The position numbers and the translations under genes are program-made. A model generated the notes under the pieces. It saw nothing but the letters and a program-made list of their open reading frames with translations, was not told where the DNA came from and ran no database searches. A stretch of 64,000 nucleotides of DNA from positions 217,224-281,223 of the forward strand of contig KB722767.1 of assembly GCA_000349905.1 (NCBI GenBank), given 5' to 3'. This document shows positions 47,826 through 59,914 of this stretch, piece by piece (the first letter of the stretch is position 1; each line of letters starts with the position of its first letter). Source of the stretch: Volvariella volvacea V23 (Eukaryota > Basidiomycota > Agaricomycetes > Agaricales > Pluteaceae).

Positions 47826-49961
47826 TCATCCTATAGCCTCGTGGTTACTACTGGTCTTGTTCATTCGAGTGACCACGCCCTCCTCAGTGAGTCCTGCACA
47901 GCTAGCAGGATTACAGTCCATCAATGTCCCAGTTACAACCGATTTTTCAACTTCAGGGGCAGGTACAGTATAAAAGCCAACGGGATTACAGTCTTGGGGA
48001 CCGTCGCTTTGGGGAAGCTTGTACCAAATCTATAGCCCATAAATTAGTCGCCCGAGCGCATCCAACAAGATAAAGTAATACGTACATCTTTTCCAGCGCT
48101 ACAAGCATAGAATTGTCCCTCAAGATTGAAAACCAAACTAACACCAAAATGACCATTCTCTTGGATCGAAAACAAGTCGTATGCCGCACATTCGTTGGAG
48201 CTGGATTCTTGCGTGAAATTGAGTGCACCATGGTTAGTACAACAGTGCTACTAAGAACGTGATCGATGAAAGGTCGATACTCTGGGTCACCAGTGAAAAG
48301 CTGACTGTGGGATGGCCCTGAAAACTGTGGGATGCGCACGCTCTCGAGATCGGCTCCTGAAGTGCTAGAGGCGATATGCAACACACACACAACTCCAAAA
48401 ACACCCAAATCAAGCTTAAGTTCGTGGGGGCGGCTAGACTGGCATCTACTTGGCTCGATGAACTTCCTCTCGGCGATTTCCGGACAACGTCCAAAGCATT
48501 GGTGACCCCGTAAATTAGATCTCCTTCACTCGTAATGTAGAATACAGGCCTTCACACACTTAAGCTACGAAGTCCTGTCCCAATAAAACTCTTCTGAACT
48601 TCGGATGGATTTTATTTGATGCCCGGCAAAATTCTGTCTAAGAATCCGCTTGATGCACACGCTCATGACGATGCTGAAACCCTTAGATCAATATCTAGTG
48701 GTTCACTCTCGCTCACAAACAAACTATATCCAGAACTCTTCCCAAGAAGCCAATTCCTGAGTAGACTATGTCCCAAGTTACTATATGATTCGTCAAGCAA
48801 AGCAGCACTCAAGTTCACTCATAAAATCCAGGGACAAGATTGCTTGATATTTTAATTGACCTTGAAGGCCTTATATACTGAGTAGATGTACAAATAAATT
48901 AGAACTGTATAGTTCTTTGCAAACAGCATTGAGGAATCTTTTATGGAATGTAATTTCGGATAGTCCATCACATAAAATATTTAAAAGAATCAAAAGAAAT
49001 GAAATAATCGAACCAAGACGAAATAAGGGATATTATTACTTTTCCAGGAAGTTTCCCTGTCACAGAAACGAGTGTGATCGCATCTGCTTTGGGATCTTTT
49101 TGTGAGCATGAGGCTACCAGGTCCGGTGATACCCGAGATCGAGGTTTTCAAGATCTGGACGAAGTTGCCAGTTTCTGAGTAGGGCTCAGGGTATTATTAC
49201 AAGTCCATAATAGGAAGGTAGTGGTCCAGGAAGCTTCGCAAGCCTTCCAGTTATGGTAGCGCATCATAGGCGATGCATCCAGTACAAGTGCACGCATCTG
49301 GCGGTCTCAGGCGACCTCCCCATGAATTGGTTTTGTTCTCAAGCGCGAAATATACATCAAACACTCCGTTCTGAACTTCAAACCAGGCCCAATTCCAGTA
49401 CCTTCATCAAAGCTTCATACTGAGTGATGTTTCACATGTTATTGCGCATCCGCTCTCGAATTTACCTAGTCAGCAGACCAGGGCTCATCTCTGACTCTCC
49501 AAACAATCAGCTTTTTTGTGCTATATGTTTTCTCATTCGCATAAACATATATTAGGGGTATATTAGCCAAATCCAGATCTGGTTTTATGGCCAGCCTGTC
49601 ACTGGCAGCGACAAGTCTGCCTGCTTTGGTGTAGAAGACACTGATTAGGCTAGAACCAGTAAGGGTGGCATGACCGCCTTGGTTACTAGTTACACGGAGA
49701 GGCTATATCACAGTGAGATGGGCACTTTTGTTAGGACTTGGACTTGTGGTTGATGAAATCACTTGACAGGAGATTAAAGGACTTGTTGGCAAAGCTGGAT
49801 ATGAAGTAGAAGGTGGGAGCGTCAGCGCTGGGGGGGGGAGTGTAGGTGTTGACAAAGGAGGGAGCAACCATGGTGCTGACAAATTTTCCTCTTTTGAGGT
49901 GATCCTCATAGCATTGAATCCGGAGGAGCGTCAGAAAAGCAAGTGAAATGAATCCAGGCAT
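47826..49961 (-). pseudogene. Small secreted protein, paralogue 3, split by an insertion
   Basis: This is a third member of the family at 16.7-19.1 kb, now broken. The start MPGFISLAFLTLLRIQC (49,961) with SADAPTFYFISSFANKSFNL is followed by an intron. Exon 2 then begins PLRVTSNQGGHATLTGSS and reaches AGRLVAASD at about 49,598. A 1.3-kb insert interrupts the codons; on the far side the frame resumes as PEYRPFIDHVLSST (48,285 downward). A one-base frameshift follows, then NFTQESSSNECAAYDLF, QENGHFGVSLVFN and GQFYACSAGKDV to a GT donor at 48,086. The last exon (48,029-47,826) reads IWYKLPQSDGPQDCNPVGFY and TVPAPEV with an extra tail. The intron phases equal those of the intact paralogues. Confidence 0.7.
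48291..49597 (-). mobile_element. 1.3-kb insertion with 5-base target duplication (copy 1)
   Basis: The insert sits between two copies of GTCAC (48,286-48,290 and 49,598-49,602). Removing it with one GTCAC restores the open frame of the secreted-protein gene across the junction, which fixes its borders. It has no obvious TG...CA LTR ends and no long terminal inverted repeat. A TATATAAGG stands near its middle (minus). A second copy lies inverted at 51,728-53,031. The class is unknown. Confidence 0.7.
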
Positions 49962-51727
49962 TTTGGAATACATCCTTGAGTCCATCTCTGTTGTCCATAT
50001 CCCTTGCAGATCAAGCATTAAGCACTGTACCCACCCATCCTTATGTGTTAGGTTGGGAGGTGATACCTAATCTCCCTCAACATTCACTTCTGTTCCAGAT
50101 GACCATGGCCATAATACACTCTCACAGCTTTATCATGAGCAATAGTTCACAACAACCTCCCAGTCAAAAAGTTCTGCTCTTTTCCTCTCAATTAACAAAC
50201 ATTTGTATCCACTGCAGAGTACCCTTGAAGCATGATAGAAGATATCTTTGGGATAGTCACATTTGAATAACAGTGCGGCGGCTTCAGTGATGATAGGTCC
50301 AGGAGATGAGCTATTCTCAGTTATTTGTTGATTTAGATGAACATCTTCTGCCACTCGGAGATGGTGTAGATCCTGTTCGAATTCTGCTTCTGGATATGAA
50401 TCAATCGATAGACAGGGTAATATCAGTGCTATTTCTGCTCATAGACGAGCAAAAGGGGTGCTATTTGGAGGAATAGTTAATTTGGATTGGGCCAGGTCAA
50501 TGATTCTAATTCATGGGTAATTCTTTTCGAAGAGTGCCACCCATATAATGGGATACAAAATAAATTGGTAATGAGAGGATCTGTCAAGTCTAGATGGTAC
50601 TCACAATGGCCTTCTCAGCTCAGCCATTGCATCAAGCATGCAAACTTTGTTCATCAAAGAAATTTGTCTCTTGTCTACTTGTAGGAAGATATCCTATGGG
50701 AATCCGGTAGAAAGGGGAAGCGATTGTCGATTATCCTGAGACTAATCAAAATATTGAGAGCTGGCAACATGGTTAAAGGTGAATGTAGGGATAATTATCA
50801 TTTGAGTTAAAGGCATAAATTTAGGTTGGTAATTGCATTTTTAATTCTGTCTTGATCATGTTGGTCCTTGTTACCTTGCTTGCAGGGTCACTTAACCCCC
50901 CTCAACTATGTAAGTTGTACATAGATGCAAATATGTAAATAAGAGTAAATATACCTATATATTACTCCATTGCAAATCTGGATTCTTGTGCCATTTTTAT
51001 CACATGGTTATATCTATCACTGTGGATCTGGATCTAGATCCTTGCTGGTAATTTGCCTGACAGTCTTGGGCTTGTTGTGCTTATAGTACCCAAACACTAA
51101 CATGTAAAGCTGACATGCAAGCAAGCACTACTGCATCACAGCACTGAATTTAGCAGCATTGAGAACTGCATGTAAGTAGTCCAAACTTCCAAAGATCACA
51201 TGATCAGAAAGGCAGGGCCTTGTCTAAGGGTCCTTCAACTATATCTATGGGAAACCATATATCTACTCAGAGATTGTGCTAGCTTCAACAAATTTGGGTG
51301 ATATTGACATCAATGCTCCATAAAGTGGATGAGTTGATTAGCACAGCAGTCAGCCAGCCTCTGGCCCAGGATATAACCTTGGGAATGTAACTAAGAATCT
51401 TTAAATGTGGTGAGTTCCCTTTTGAAAATTGATTGGATTTATTAATTTGCTATTGGCCTGCTATGATTCATTTCTTTCAGCTTGATTGTACTCCTGACAT
51501 AAAGCTTTTCATGCCTATTCTGCATGTAGCCACCACCTTTGCAAATGAATTATACTATAAGGACCCATTTTATTCTTTAAATGTGCATAACATTGCTTTC
51601 TATTTGTTGTATTGCCCCTGATATATCAGTGACGAGGGCACTTGGCCCCAAAGACAATATGCAGGAGACATTAAATAAAAAAGACAAAAAAAAGCAACAA
51701 CTACTTAGCACACATCTCTACGCTGAC
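49962..51727. other. AT-rich spacer without recognised genes
   Basis: Only short open frames occur, none with a domain. The spacer separates the two inverted copies of the 1.3-kb insert. Plus-strand frames around 51,433-51,640 show no recognisable product. Confidence 0.35.
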
Positions 51728-53031
51728 AGGCCAGCTGTAAATCTAGACCTGAATTTGGCTAATATACCCCTGATATATGTTCATGCGAATGAGAAAACAT
51801 ATAGCACAAAAAAGCTAATTGTTTGGAGAGTCAGAGATGAGCTCCAGTCTGCTGACTAGGTAAATTTGAGAGTGGATGTGTAATAACATGTGAAACATCA
51901 CTTAGTATGAAGCTTTGATGAAGGTACTGGAATTGGGCCTAGTTTGAAGTTCAGAACGGAGTGTTTGATGTATATTTCACACTTGAGAACAAAACCAATT
52001 CATGGGGAGGTTGCCTGAGACTGCCAGACATGCATACTTGTACTGGATGTGTCACCCACAATGCACTACCATAACAGGAAGGCTTGTACAGCTTCCTGAA
52101 TCACTACCTTCCTATTACGGACTTGTAATAATACCCTGAGTCCTACTTAGAAACTGGCAACTTTGCCCAAATCTTGAAAACCTTGATCATGGGTATCACC
52201 AGACCTGGTAACCTTGTGTTCACAAAAATCCCAAAGCAGATGCGATCACACTCGTTTCTGTGACAGGGAAACTTCCTGGAAAAGTAATAATATCCCTTAT
52301 TTTGTCTTAGTTCGATTATTTCATTTCTCTGGATTCTTTTAATATTTTATTTGATGGACTAACAGAAATAACATTCCATAAAAGATTCCTCAATGCTGTT
52401 TGTGAAGAACTATACAGTTCTAATTTATTTGTACATCTACTCAGTATATAAGGCCTTCAAGGTCAATTAAAATATCAAGCAATCTTGTCCCTGGATTTTA
52501 TGAGTGAACTTGAGCACTGCTTTGTTTGACAAATCATATAGTAACTTGGGATATAGTCTACTTGAGAATTGGCTTCTTGGGAAGAGTTTTAGATATAGTT
52601 ATTTGTGAGTGAGAGCAAACCACTAGATATAGATCTAAGGGTTTCAGCATCGTCATGAGCATGTGCATCAAGTGGATTCTTAGACAGAATGTTGCCAAGT
52701 GCCTTTTAAAATCCATCTGGGGTTCAATAGAGCTTTATTTGGTCAGGACTTTGTAGCTTAAGTGTGCGAAGGCCTGTATTCTACATATGAGTGAAGAAGA
52801 TCTAATTTATAAGGTTACCAATGCTTTGGATGTTGTCTGGAGACTGCTGAGAGGAAGTTCATCAAGCCAAGTAGACACCAGTCTAGCCACCCCCACAAAC
52901 TTAAGCTTGATTTGGGAGTTTTTGGGAGTTGTGTGTGTGTTGCATATTGCCTCTAGCGCTCTAGGAGCAGATCTTGAGAGCATGCACATCCCATAGTTTT
53001 CAGGGCCATCCCATAGTCAGCCTTTTATCGG
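51728..53031 (+). repeat. Inverted second copy of the 1.3-kb insert
   Basis: Read on the plus strand this copy aligns with the minus strand of 48,291-49,597 over its whole length with few gaps, for example the shared CAGTATATAAGGCCTTCAAG and TTTTCAGGGCCATCCCA. Many sites that are CG in copy 1 are TG or CA here, so this copy is older or more heavily methylated and mutated. No matching target duplication is visible at its ends. Confidence 0.7.
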
Positions 53032-54227
53032 CAGAGTAGACAAGGTCGAAACTGAGGAAAACCCTCAGAGCCAACCAAGCCCACTTATATATTCACCAGA
53101 GTCTGTATATACATATTTACACTATTCCAGACTATTTTATGGGTATCTATCTATGACCTCATGATGACATCACCAGTGTCCGGTATTGCTAAGATCCCAT
53201 TGGGTAGAGATAAGCTGTAAGCTGAGATGATGGCTCCAAGACTAATGACGCCACCAAGAATACCTCGATGCCTGAGACCTCTGAAGGTGGCTCAAAAGGT
53301 AATGCATCACATGGTCAAGATGTAGTCTAATCTAATCTGGATTAAGTAAGCAAGTCATGTGATTCCTGGCACTTAGGGAAAAAAAAAGAAAATAGAAAAG
53401 AAATTAAATATTAAATAATTAGTAAATAAATAGGGAATAAGGATATGATTTCTGACAATTACCTTCCAACCTGACCACAACAAGCTGCCACCCCAATTAA
53501 AACAGGGGGAGTTGATTCAAAAGTGTTTTGACTAGTGGAAAAATAGTGGTGGAATAGGCTCAGACCAGATCACTAATATTCTCAAAATGGCCCTGCAGCA
53601 CATTCCTGAAATGTTCCTCAGCCATTTCAAACCCTTTATTAGTGTCGCTGCATGGTATCTCCAGCAAATAGACCTAAAATTATGGAACAGAGCTATTACC
53701 AATTATGAGGCTACACAAGCCAATCCATACATGAAACCCAATTGTGACATGTCATAATCCCTTAAAAATGCACTGAACAGGCCAATTTGTCTGTTTGAAG
53801 ATGTAAAGCACCTGGCTCAAGCTAGTCAGATATTATCCATACACAAGCCACCAAGCTACAATTCCAATCATGGGGCTCTGTGGTGGGTGTGGATTCAGCA
53901 TTCATTGAAACATCTTAACCCAGGTGGAATGATGGCAATTGTGCTACTGGAAGAAATGGCGCAGGTTCCTACACTCTTGAATTTCAAAAAGAGCTTGGTT
54001 TGCTCACTTTTAAGCTCTATTCCTACTCAACCACCTAGCTAGAACAAGGACTTTTTTGAGATTCGCCTGATACTCCTTGGCCACTTCATACATTTGGTCA
54101 AGAAATAACACCCACCTTTTATAATGCTGTAGTTGAGGTGACACAGAGTGTTGCTAAGAGTTTCGTACCTCAACTCTATGTATTTATCAAAGGTCTCATT
54201 CTACACATCCAATTCTTAATGTACAAT
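53032..54227. other. Decayed AT-rich sequence
   Basis: No convincing coding fragment is seen. An A-rich run at about 53,380-53,440 could be the tail of a retroposon. The N-terminal TPR part of the pseudogene that follows may begin here but is too eroded to read. Confidence 0.3.
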
Positions 54228-55106
54228 GACTTGGATGACTTAAACAAATCCATTCAATTAGGCCTTGGTGAATAATTTTCTAGTCAACACTTGTCTCTGT
54301 TTATTACCCCTGCTCACCTCAAAGCTTTATATGGCAATTCAGAGATATGCTGATTGCTGGCCATCTGATATATGACATGCTACAGGGTCAAGGGCAATGT
54401 ACCTATATTGAACAGCAGCCTTACAGGTGCTAGAGGCTATGGAGGTCACCTCACCTAGGAATAGAGAGTAATGATGCTTTGTGTATATCAAAGGATTAAA
54501 GAGCTGGTAGGTACATACTGGAACTATTTATACAGAGAAGTGATAAGTACCATCCACCATTTTGGAAATGATGGTATCCAGAATCAATGTGGGTTACTTT
54601 GGTGATACTTAGGATCTATCTACCTGTATCCTATAACTATTTACCATGTGTATCTAGCCACATATTTCTCTGTAACATGTGTACATTCCAAGTACTGGTC
54701 TGCATACTCAGTCTGGATAACCATAAGTCCAGTCCATTTTGATGGTCTGTCCAACAATCTGACCTCAAGCAGGCAGTTTCTATCTTTATAGATTGTGCAA
54801 AGTTCAGAATAAGCACCTCTATTGGTCTTCAACTCTTAGCTGCCACTTGGTGGGGCATTATTGCCACACAGCTCAGTGAGAGAGATCTTGTTATGGCAGA
54901 TTATATCAAGGCTCTCAATATTCTTCCTGAAGTTCCCTGGATTGGCTTGCCATTAGAAAAATGTCATAAGCAGTTGTACTACAATGAGAGCCTAGCACTA
55001 CTTGTCTCAGCTGCTGCACTTGAATTTGGGGATTCCTACCACACTATTGAATGGTTGGAACAAGAACAATTAATTACATGGAATTAATTACTTTAACTCC
55101 AAGTTA

Positions 55107-55745
55107 CACTGTGGGCAATGTTTGAGACTGGCACCACCGATAATGTGAAGATACCAAAAAACATACCAATAATATGTTTTGATGGAAGTAGTCTGCATAA
55201 ACCCTAAACATACTTAAGGGTATGCTCTAAATTACTGATTTTGGTATATCCCACAGAGTTATTCTTTGTATTACTTGTGTATCTTGTAGGTACCATTGAG
55301 ATATGTTTTTTTAGTATATTTACAGTAAATACAGATGAATTACTATGGACAATTCATAGACATATTGCCTGTATTATTATCATATATTGATAGCATGCAA
55401 GGTAGCAAAAATCCTAGTTCCTTTTCAGTGTGTCAAAAATTAATAAGATCTTTGTTCCAATACATGTGCTCCATGATGTACACACATCTTCAAATATCAA
55501 GTAATAAATCAGAGTAGCACACAAAAGATAGATTGTGCAGATGATAATGCTCACATACCATCAAATCCAATACCTTATCATGAACTCCTTATATATCCGA
55601 CTGCTGGTAAAGTGAATTTACTTTGACATGAAATTTGAGTATATTCATGGTTTATTTAACAGAGATACTGAAGTGTTAATTAGAAGCTACTTCAAGTTTT
55701 ATTTTCAGTATTCTTTGACACTGGTTTCAAACATTGTTCATGGTG
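55107..55745. mobile_element. PIF/Harbinger-like non-autonomous DNA element, copy 1
   Basis: The left end is CACTGTGGGCAATGTTTGAG and the right end is its imperfect inverse (CAAACATTGTTCATGGTG). The unit is flanked by TTA on both sides (55,104-55,106 and 55,746-55,748), the 3-base target duplication of PIF/Harbinger elements. It interrupts the TPR-CHAT pseudogene between its WN and LEKVD segments. No transposase is encoded in its 639 bases. Confidence 0.75.
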
Positions 55746-56448
55746 TTACAACAGAGAGACTGGAGAAGGTTGACCTAGACCTAGCAAAAAGGTTTGCATT
55801 CATGTGTGCTGAACTACAAGTGGATAAGGCAGACAGCCTTTTGAACACCAAAAATCAGAATGAGGAATTCCTTTCTTGAGCTGCACAGGTTGTTGAGATA
55901 TGTTACTTATTGGTTAGCGAGCAAAAGGACCTCATCAATAGTATCTGACAGCTTCCAGGTTTTGAGACATTCCTGTTACCCAACACAATAGATCAACTAT
56001 GTGAAGCTGCTCAACATGGACTAATTGTTATACTCAATGCAAGCTGATATCTAAACAAATGTGATGCTTTGGTTTTGCTTTCTAACTTAAAAGAAGTCAT
56101 CCACATACCACTTCACAACATGTCACATTCTTGAGCAAGTGTACTGCAATGCCAATTTGCTTCATTTATTAGAACATTTGAATAATCTCTGGAGATTGAA
56201 GAATCATATTACAGGGGCATATTGTCAAAAATGAAGGCAAGAAAAGGCCACCAGCATCCCAAAGTGCAAATTCTCAATATAATGTTCTCTAAAATCCTAA
56301 AAGAGCTTTGGTACTCTATAGTTCATTCTGTTCTAAATAGGTTGGCATTAATGGTTCATGTGATTTTTTCTATATTTAGTTTATCAACTAATAGGTTCTG
56401 ACTTGCATGACATTAGATGTGTAGATGATTATGCCAAACAAATATCAA

Positions 56449-57176
56449 TGTCAGGGCTCGTGAGAGCCCTCAACATAAACGCTCAACTTACAGGCGCCCC
56501 CAAGCGCCTACACCCACATCCAGATGCCCATCAAGTGTCTTCATTATCTCATTTTTTCCTTTTTCTTTTCTTCTTCTGTTACACCCTTTTTACCACATCT
56601 TCGATACATAATACACATTACCTTATCTTCCTTTTACACATCACCCTTACTTACACATATTTGCTCATCTGTACCCTACACTCTTATCTCTGATACCCAT
56701 TCCCACTTACCTATCTCCGTTTTCTCACTTATGGTATACCCTTTGTTTCATATTAAGTCCGATGACACGATCTTGTTCTAGATGAACATGTGTCAAGTCA
56801 GATGACCAGTTATGATTTCATATGACTCCATCCCCTTCCCACATTGACTGCGCATGACACAGGCTTACGCGTACATGCCGACCCAGCTTATATGTCCCCT
56901 GGTCTGTGTGCTACACTCTTTGCTCAGAACTCCCACTTTCTTACTTTCATTCTTACCTCCCATTTCTCTTCACCCAAGAGATTATATCCCTTTATTTATC
57001 TTTATTTATCTTTGAGTAGTATATATACCATACTGCTCTTGCCACCTATTCCCCAGCTTTAAAGATTCTTCGCTTGGGAATAGGTAAGCAACTACGAGCT
57101 AGCCTCTTCTTTTTACACCTTTACTTACTATTCTTCACTTGGGAATAGAATTTGAGTATTCACTTTTTCTGCAACA
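56449..57176. mobile_element. Solo LTR, 728 bases, in the CHAT pseudogene
   Basis: It starts TGTCAGGGCTCG and ends TTTCTGCAACA (TG...CA ends), flanked by the exact 5-base duplication ATCAA (56,444-56,448 and 57,177-57,181). There is no internal retroelement region, so it is what remains after LTR-LTR recombination. It is pyrimidine-rich on the plus strand. The transcription direction is not clear. Confidence 0.8.
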
Positions 57177-57692
57177 ATCAACAACTTGCTTCATATATAA
57201 TAATGTCCAATTGATCCATTCACCTGCTTTCCTCTCCATGCTGCTGGAGATTATAGCTATTATGGGCATCAAATGTTCAATTATGTTATCTCCTTATATA
57301 TCTTTACTGTCTCAACATTATTAAACTAGTGCAAAAAGCCTTCTACTCATATGATGGGCCAAGCATGCCTTCTGGCTGTTGTACAATCAGCTTCCAATAT
57401 AGGTTTCCCTCTCTTAGGTACACATAAAGAATTTTGCCTGATCCAATCCCATATCGACAGCACAAAGGTGAAAATCAAACTCAACATCCTCCACAAAAAT
57501 GACACCAGCCAGAAGATGGTTCTGGATAAAATCTAATAAGCCAATTAGATCCATTTCACCTGCTATGATGTTCAAGATGTCACCAACTCCACAATTAGTG
57601 CTCTGCTGCTCACCAAAAAATCCCCAAAGAATCCAGACTATGCCTGGATGACCTCATCAAACTCTCATTGCCCAATGCTCAGTTGGGATTCT

Positions 57693-58186
57693 TGTTATGA
57701 TGAGTAGAAACCATCAAATCAGCTTGTGCATTCTCGGACTATTGTCTCGCTTTCGAACTTTCTCGCAGGACTCAGTCTCGTTTCAAGTAGTTACAACCGC
57801 TTTCGGTAACTATAATAACTTTCCTCCATCTAGTAATATATGTGCGTATAGCTTACGCATCCATAACTTATGCGTCCATAGCTTACGCGTATATATGACT
57901 CGAACACCACATTTCCTTCTTAGTCAAATACCTAATATCACGAACAGTATAAATACCTCTTCTCTTTAGCATAGAACTTTAGCTTGACCTCTTGTTCCTC
58001 CCTTATATCCATCTCGTACTTCGCTGTGCGAATCATATCTCGACTTACCTCATTAATGCCTTTGATGAACAATCGACTCAACAACTTGTTGGCCTCAATC
58101 GTTCTCGTCATCTTACCCGCCCTTAACAAATGCACTTCTGTACTTTTGTGTCAAAGTCGGCGCGTTAAAGTAACGTTGTTGTAACA
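57693..58186 (+). mobile_element. Solo LTR, 494 bases, in the CHAT active-site motif
   Basis: It runs from TGTTATGATGAG to ACGTTGTTGTAACA, with terminal TGTTA/TAACA, and is flanked by ATTCT on both sides (57,688-57,692 and 58,187-58,191). A promoter-like AGTATAAATACC lies at about 57,946-57,957. Removing the LTR and one ATTCT joins GGATTC to TTGTCAGCT and restores the codons around the CHAT catalytic Cys. Confidence 0.88.
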
Positions 58187-58496
58187 ATTCTTGTCAGCTT
58201 GTCAAACTGCCACTGGTGTTAGCACAATGCCTGACAAGGCCATTCACCTTGCAGCTGAAATACTGTTAGCCAGATTTAACAGTATTATTGCAATATTATG
58301 GCCTATCAGGAATAGTGATGCATCAAAAGTGGCGGATGATGTTTATGCAAAATTATTGGAGGGCAAAAGAAAGAGTAAAGTGCCTGATGCTAGCAAGGCT
58401 GCATTTGCATTGCATTATGCCATGGATAAGCTGCACAAGAGATATGGTAATATGTCATTCATGAATTGGATACCTTATGTGCACATAGGTATTTAG

Positions 58497-59914
58497 CTCC
58501 TTGATTTTACTCTAAGCTTCAAATAAGTTATTTAGCATCTGAGTTATCTGACTGTTACAACCATGGATCATTAAGAAACTTCTTTACCATAGCACGCTTT
58601 TTTGGTATTAGCTCTAAGCATCGAGTCAAAAAATTTACAGCTCTCTAGTGCTCCTCATCATTCATAGATGTCAAGCCAAAACAGTTGAGTACTACCTTGA
58701 GTTTTGAACCTTGCTTTTCTTGAAGTATCTCTGGCAAGTCCAAAATCCTTTTGAGCACTTGTCACAGTTTTCTACATGTGACAACATTCATACTATTACT
58801 TCCCTTCAATTACCTTGCATTCTTCTAGTAACCCTCAGGCACTAACACCCTTGAGTGGCTATTGTGGGTGCTTATGTTTCAGCACTTATCCTAGGTGTTT
58901 ATTCTTATGGTATAATCATTATTAGTAATATCTTCACATGTCAAGACTTCTTTAGAACTTTCCAGAAGGTTATGGAACATCTCAGAACCTCAGAGGCATA
59001 TTACATCATGATTGAGTCATATGTACAGCCTCATGGAATGTCATGGAACATTGTAGAATAGAGGGACTTATGCCATTGGTTAATTAGTTAAACACATGCT
59101 TCAGATATCTGATAGATTTGTTATCAGTTGTTTACATTTTACAAATAGTTACAAATAGTCTTGTAGATATATAAGGCCTGTACTTCTGAGCATCGCTCCT
59201 CAGATCAATTAATTTGTTCTTTCCTCACTTTACTGCATTATCTGTGCACAAGTAATTGCCCTATTTGATCTCATTCTTGCTAAAGATCATCTCAGAGATA
59301 AGTACTTGTAACAGTATTGTTAATTCAGGAACTGTCATTATGTTAAGTTGGTTAAATGATTAATAAGTGTATGATAATGAATTGCATGCATATAATGCTA
59401 AGTCATTTTCATCAAACTCAATGATACATTTGCAGGCTTCAATTATTACTTGCGGCAATATATCGTCCTGCACACAATACAGAAGTGTCAAGAAATCAGT
59501 ATATGCACCAATATCTTAACTGAAATATCTCTTAAAACTGCCCAACATACTCAAATGTGGATGAATCCATACAGCATCAAAGAACCCCAGTGAGCCATGT
59601 TTGCTGAAGAGTGGCTTCAGGGTGAGAAGGTAGTATGCCTACATGAATCAGGTGAGATAACTGTAATGTCATGTTGAGAGAAAGTGGATGGTTTACCAAG
59701 GGTCCAATCCCCCTAGATGTCAACTTTTTGGTTCTAGTCCAAGCAGTGTCTTGTTTCTAGTGGTTGTACCATGGGAGCAGTGGTTTCAAAGAGATTGAGC
59801 ATTCTGGAGTTGAGAAACTGGGCTACAAGTTGGAAGGTTTGGGTGAGTGGTTGTAAAGCAATTTGATGGTCAAAGGCAATAAATTTGGTGGCTTACCATT
59901 ATTAAAGTGAATGA
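58497..59914. other. Decayed sequence, possible kinase C-terminus and LTR end
   Basis: On the minus strand near 58,560-58,680 a fragment reads VKFFDSMLRANTKKA, which resembles the end of a protein-kinase domain and would fit the relic at 61 kb. The segment 59,248-59,315 is repeated inverted at the window's end. A TATATAAGG near 59,170 may belong to an LTR. Confidence 0.3.

Larger units (their letters stand above)
54228..58496 (+). pseudogene. TPR-CHAT (caspase-like) protein pseudogene, broken by three transposons
   Basis: TPR-CHAT proteins couple helical repeats to a caspase/separase-like protease domain. Order of fragments: NDLDDLNKSIQLG (54,228); TWWGIIATQLSERDLVMADY and LNILPEVPWIGLPL with FGDSYHTIEWLEQEQLITWN (54,840-55,085); LEKVDLDLAKRFAFMCAELQ (55,760); LPGFETFLLPNTIDQLCEAA (55,950); FTCFPLHAAG (57,215); WIHFTCYDVQDVTNSTISAL (57,550), where the HFACHG motif of the family has lost its catalytic His to Tyr; NAQLGF and LSACQTATG (57,675 and 58,190), with the catalytic Cys kept; and HLAAEILLARFNSIIAILWP to WIPYVHIGI and a stop at 58,496. 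Internal stops are frequent. Insertions at 55,107, 56,449 and 57,693 interrupt it. The family call is strong and the gene is dead. Confidence 0.85.
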
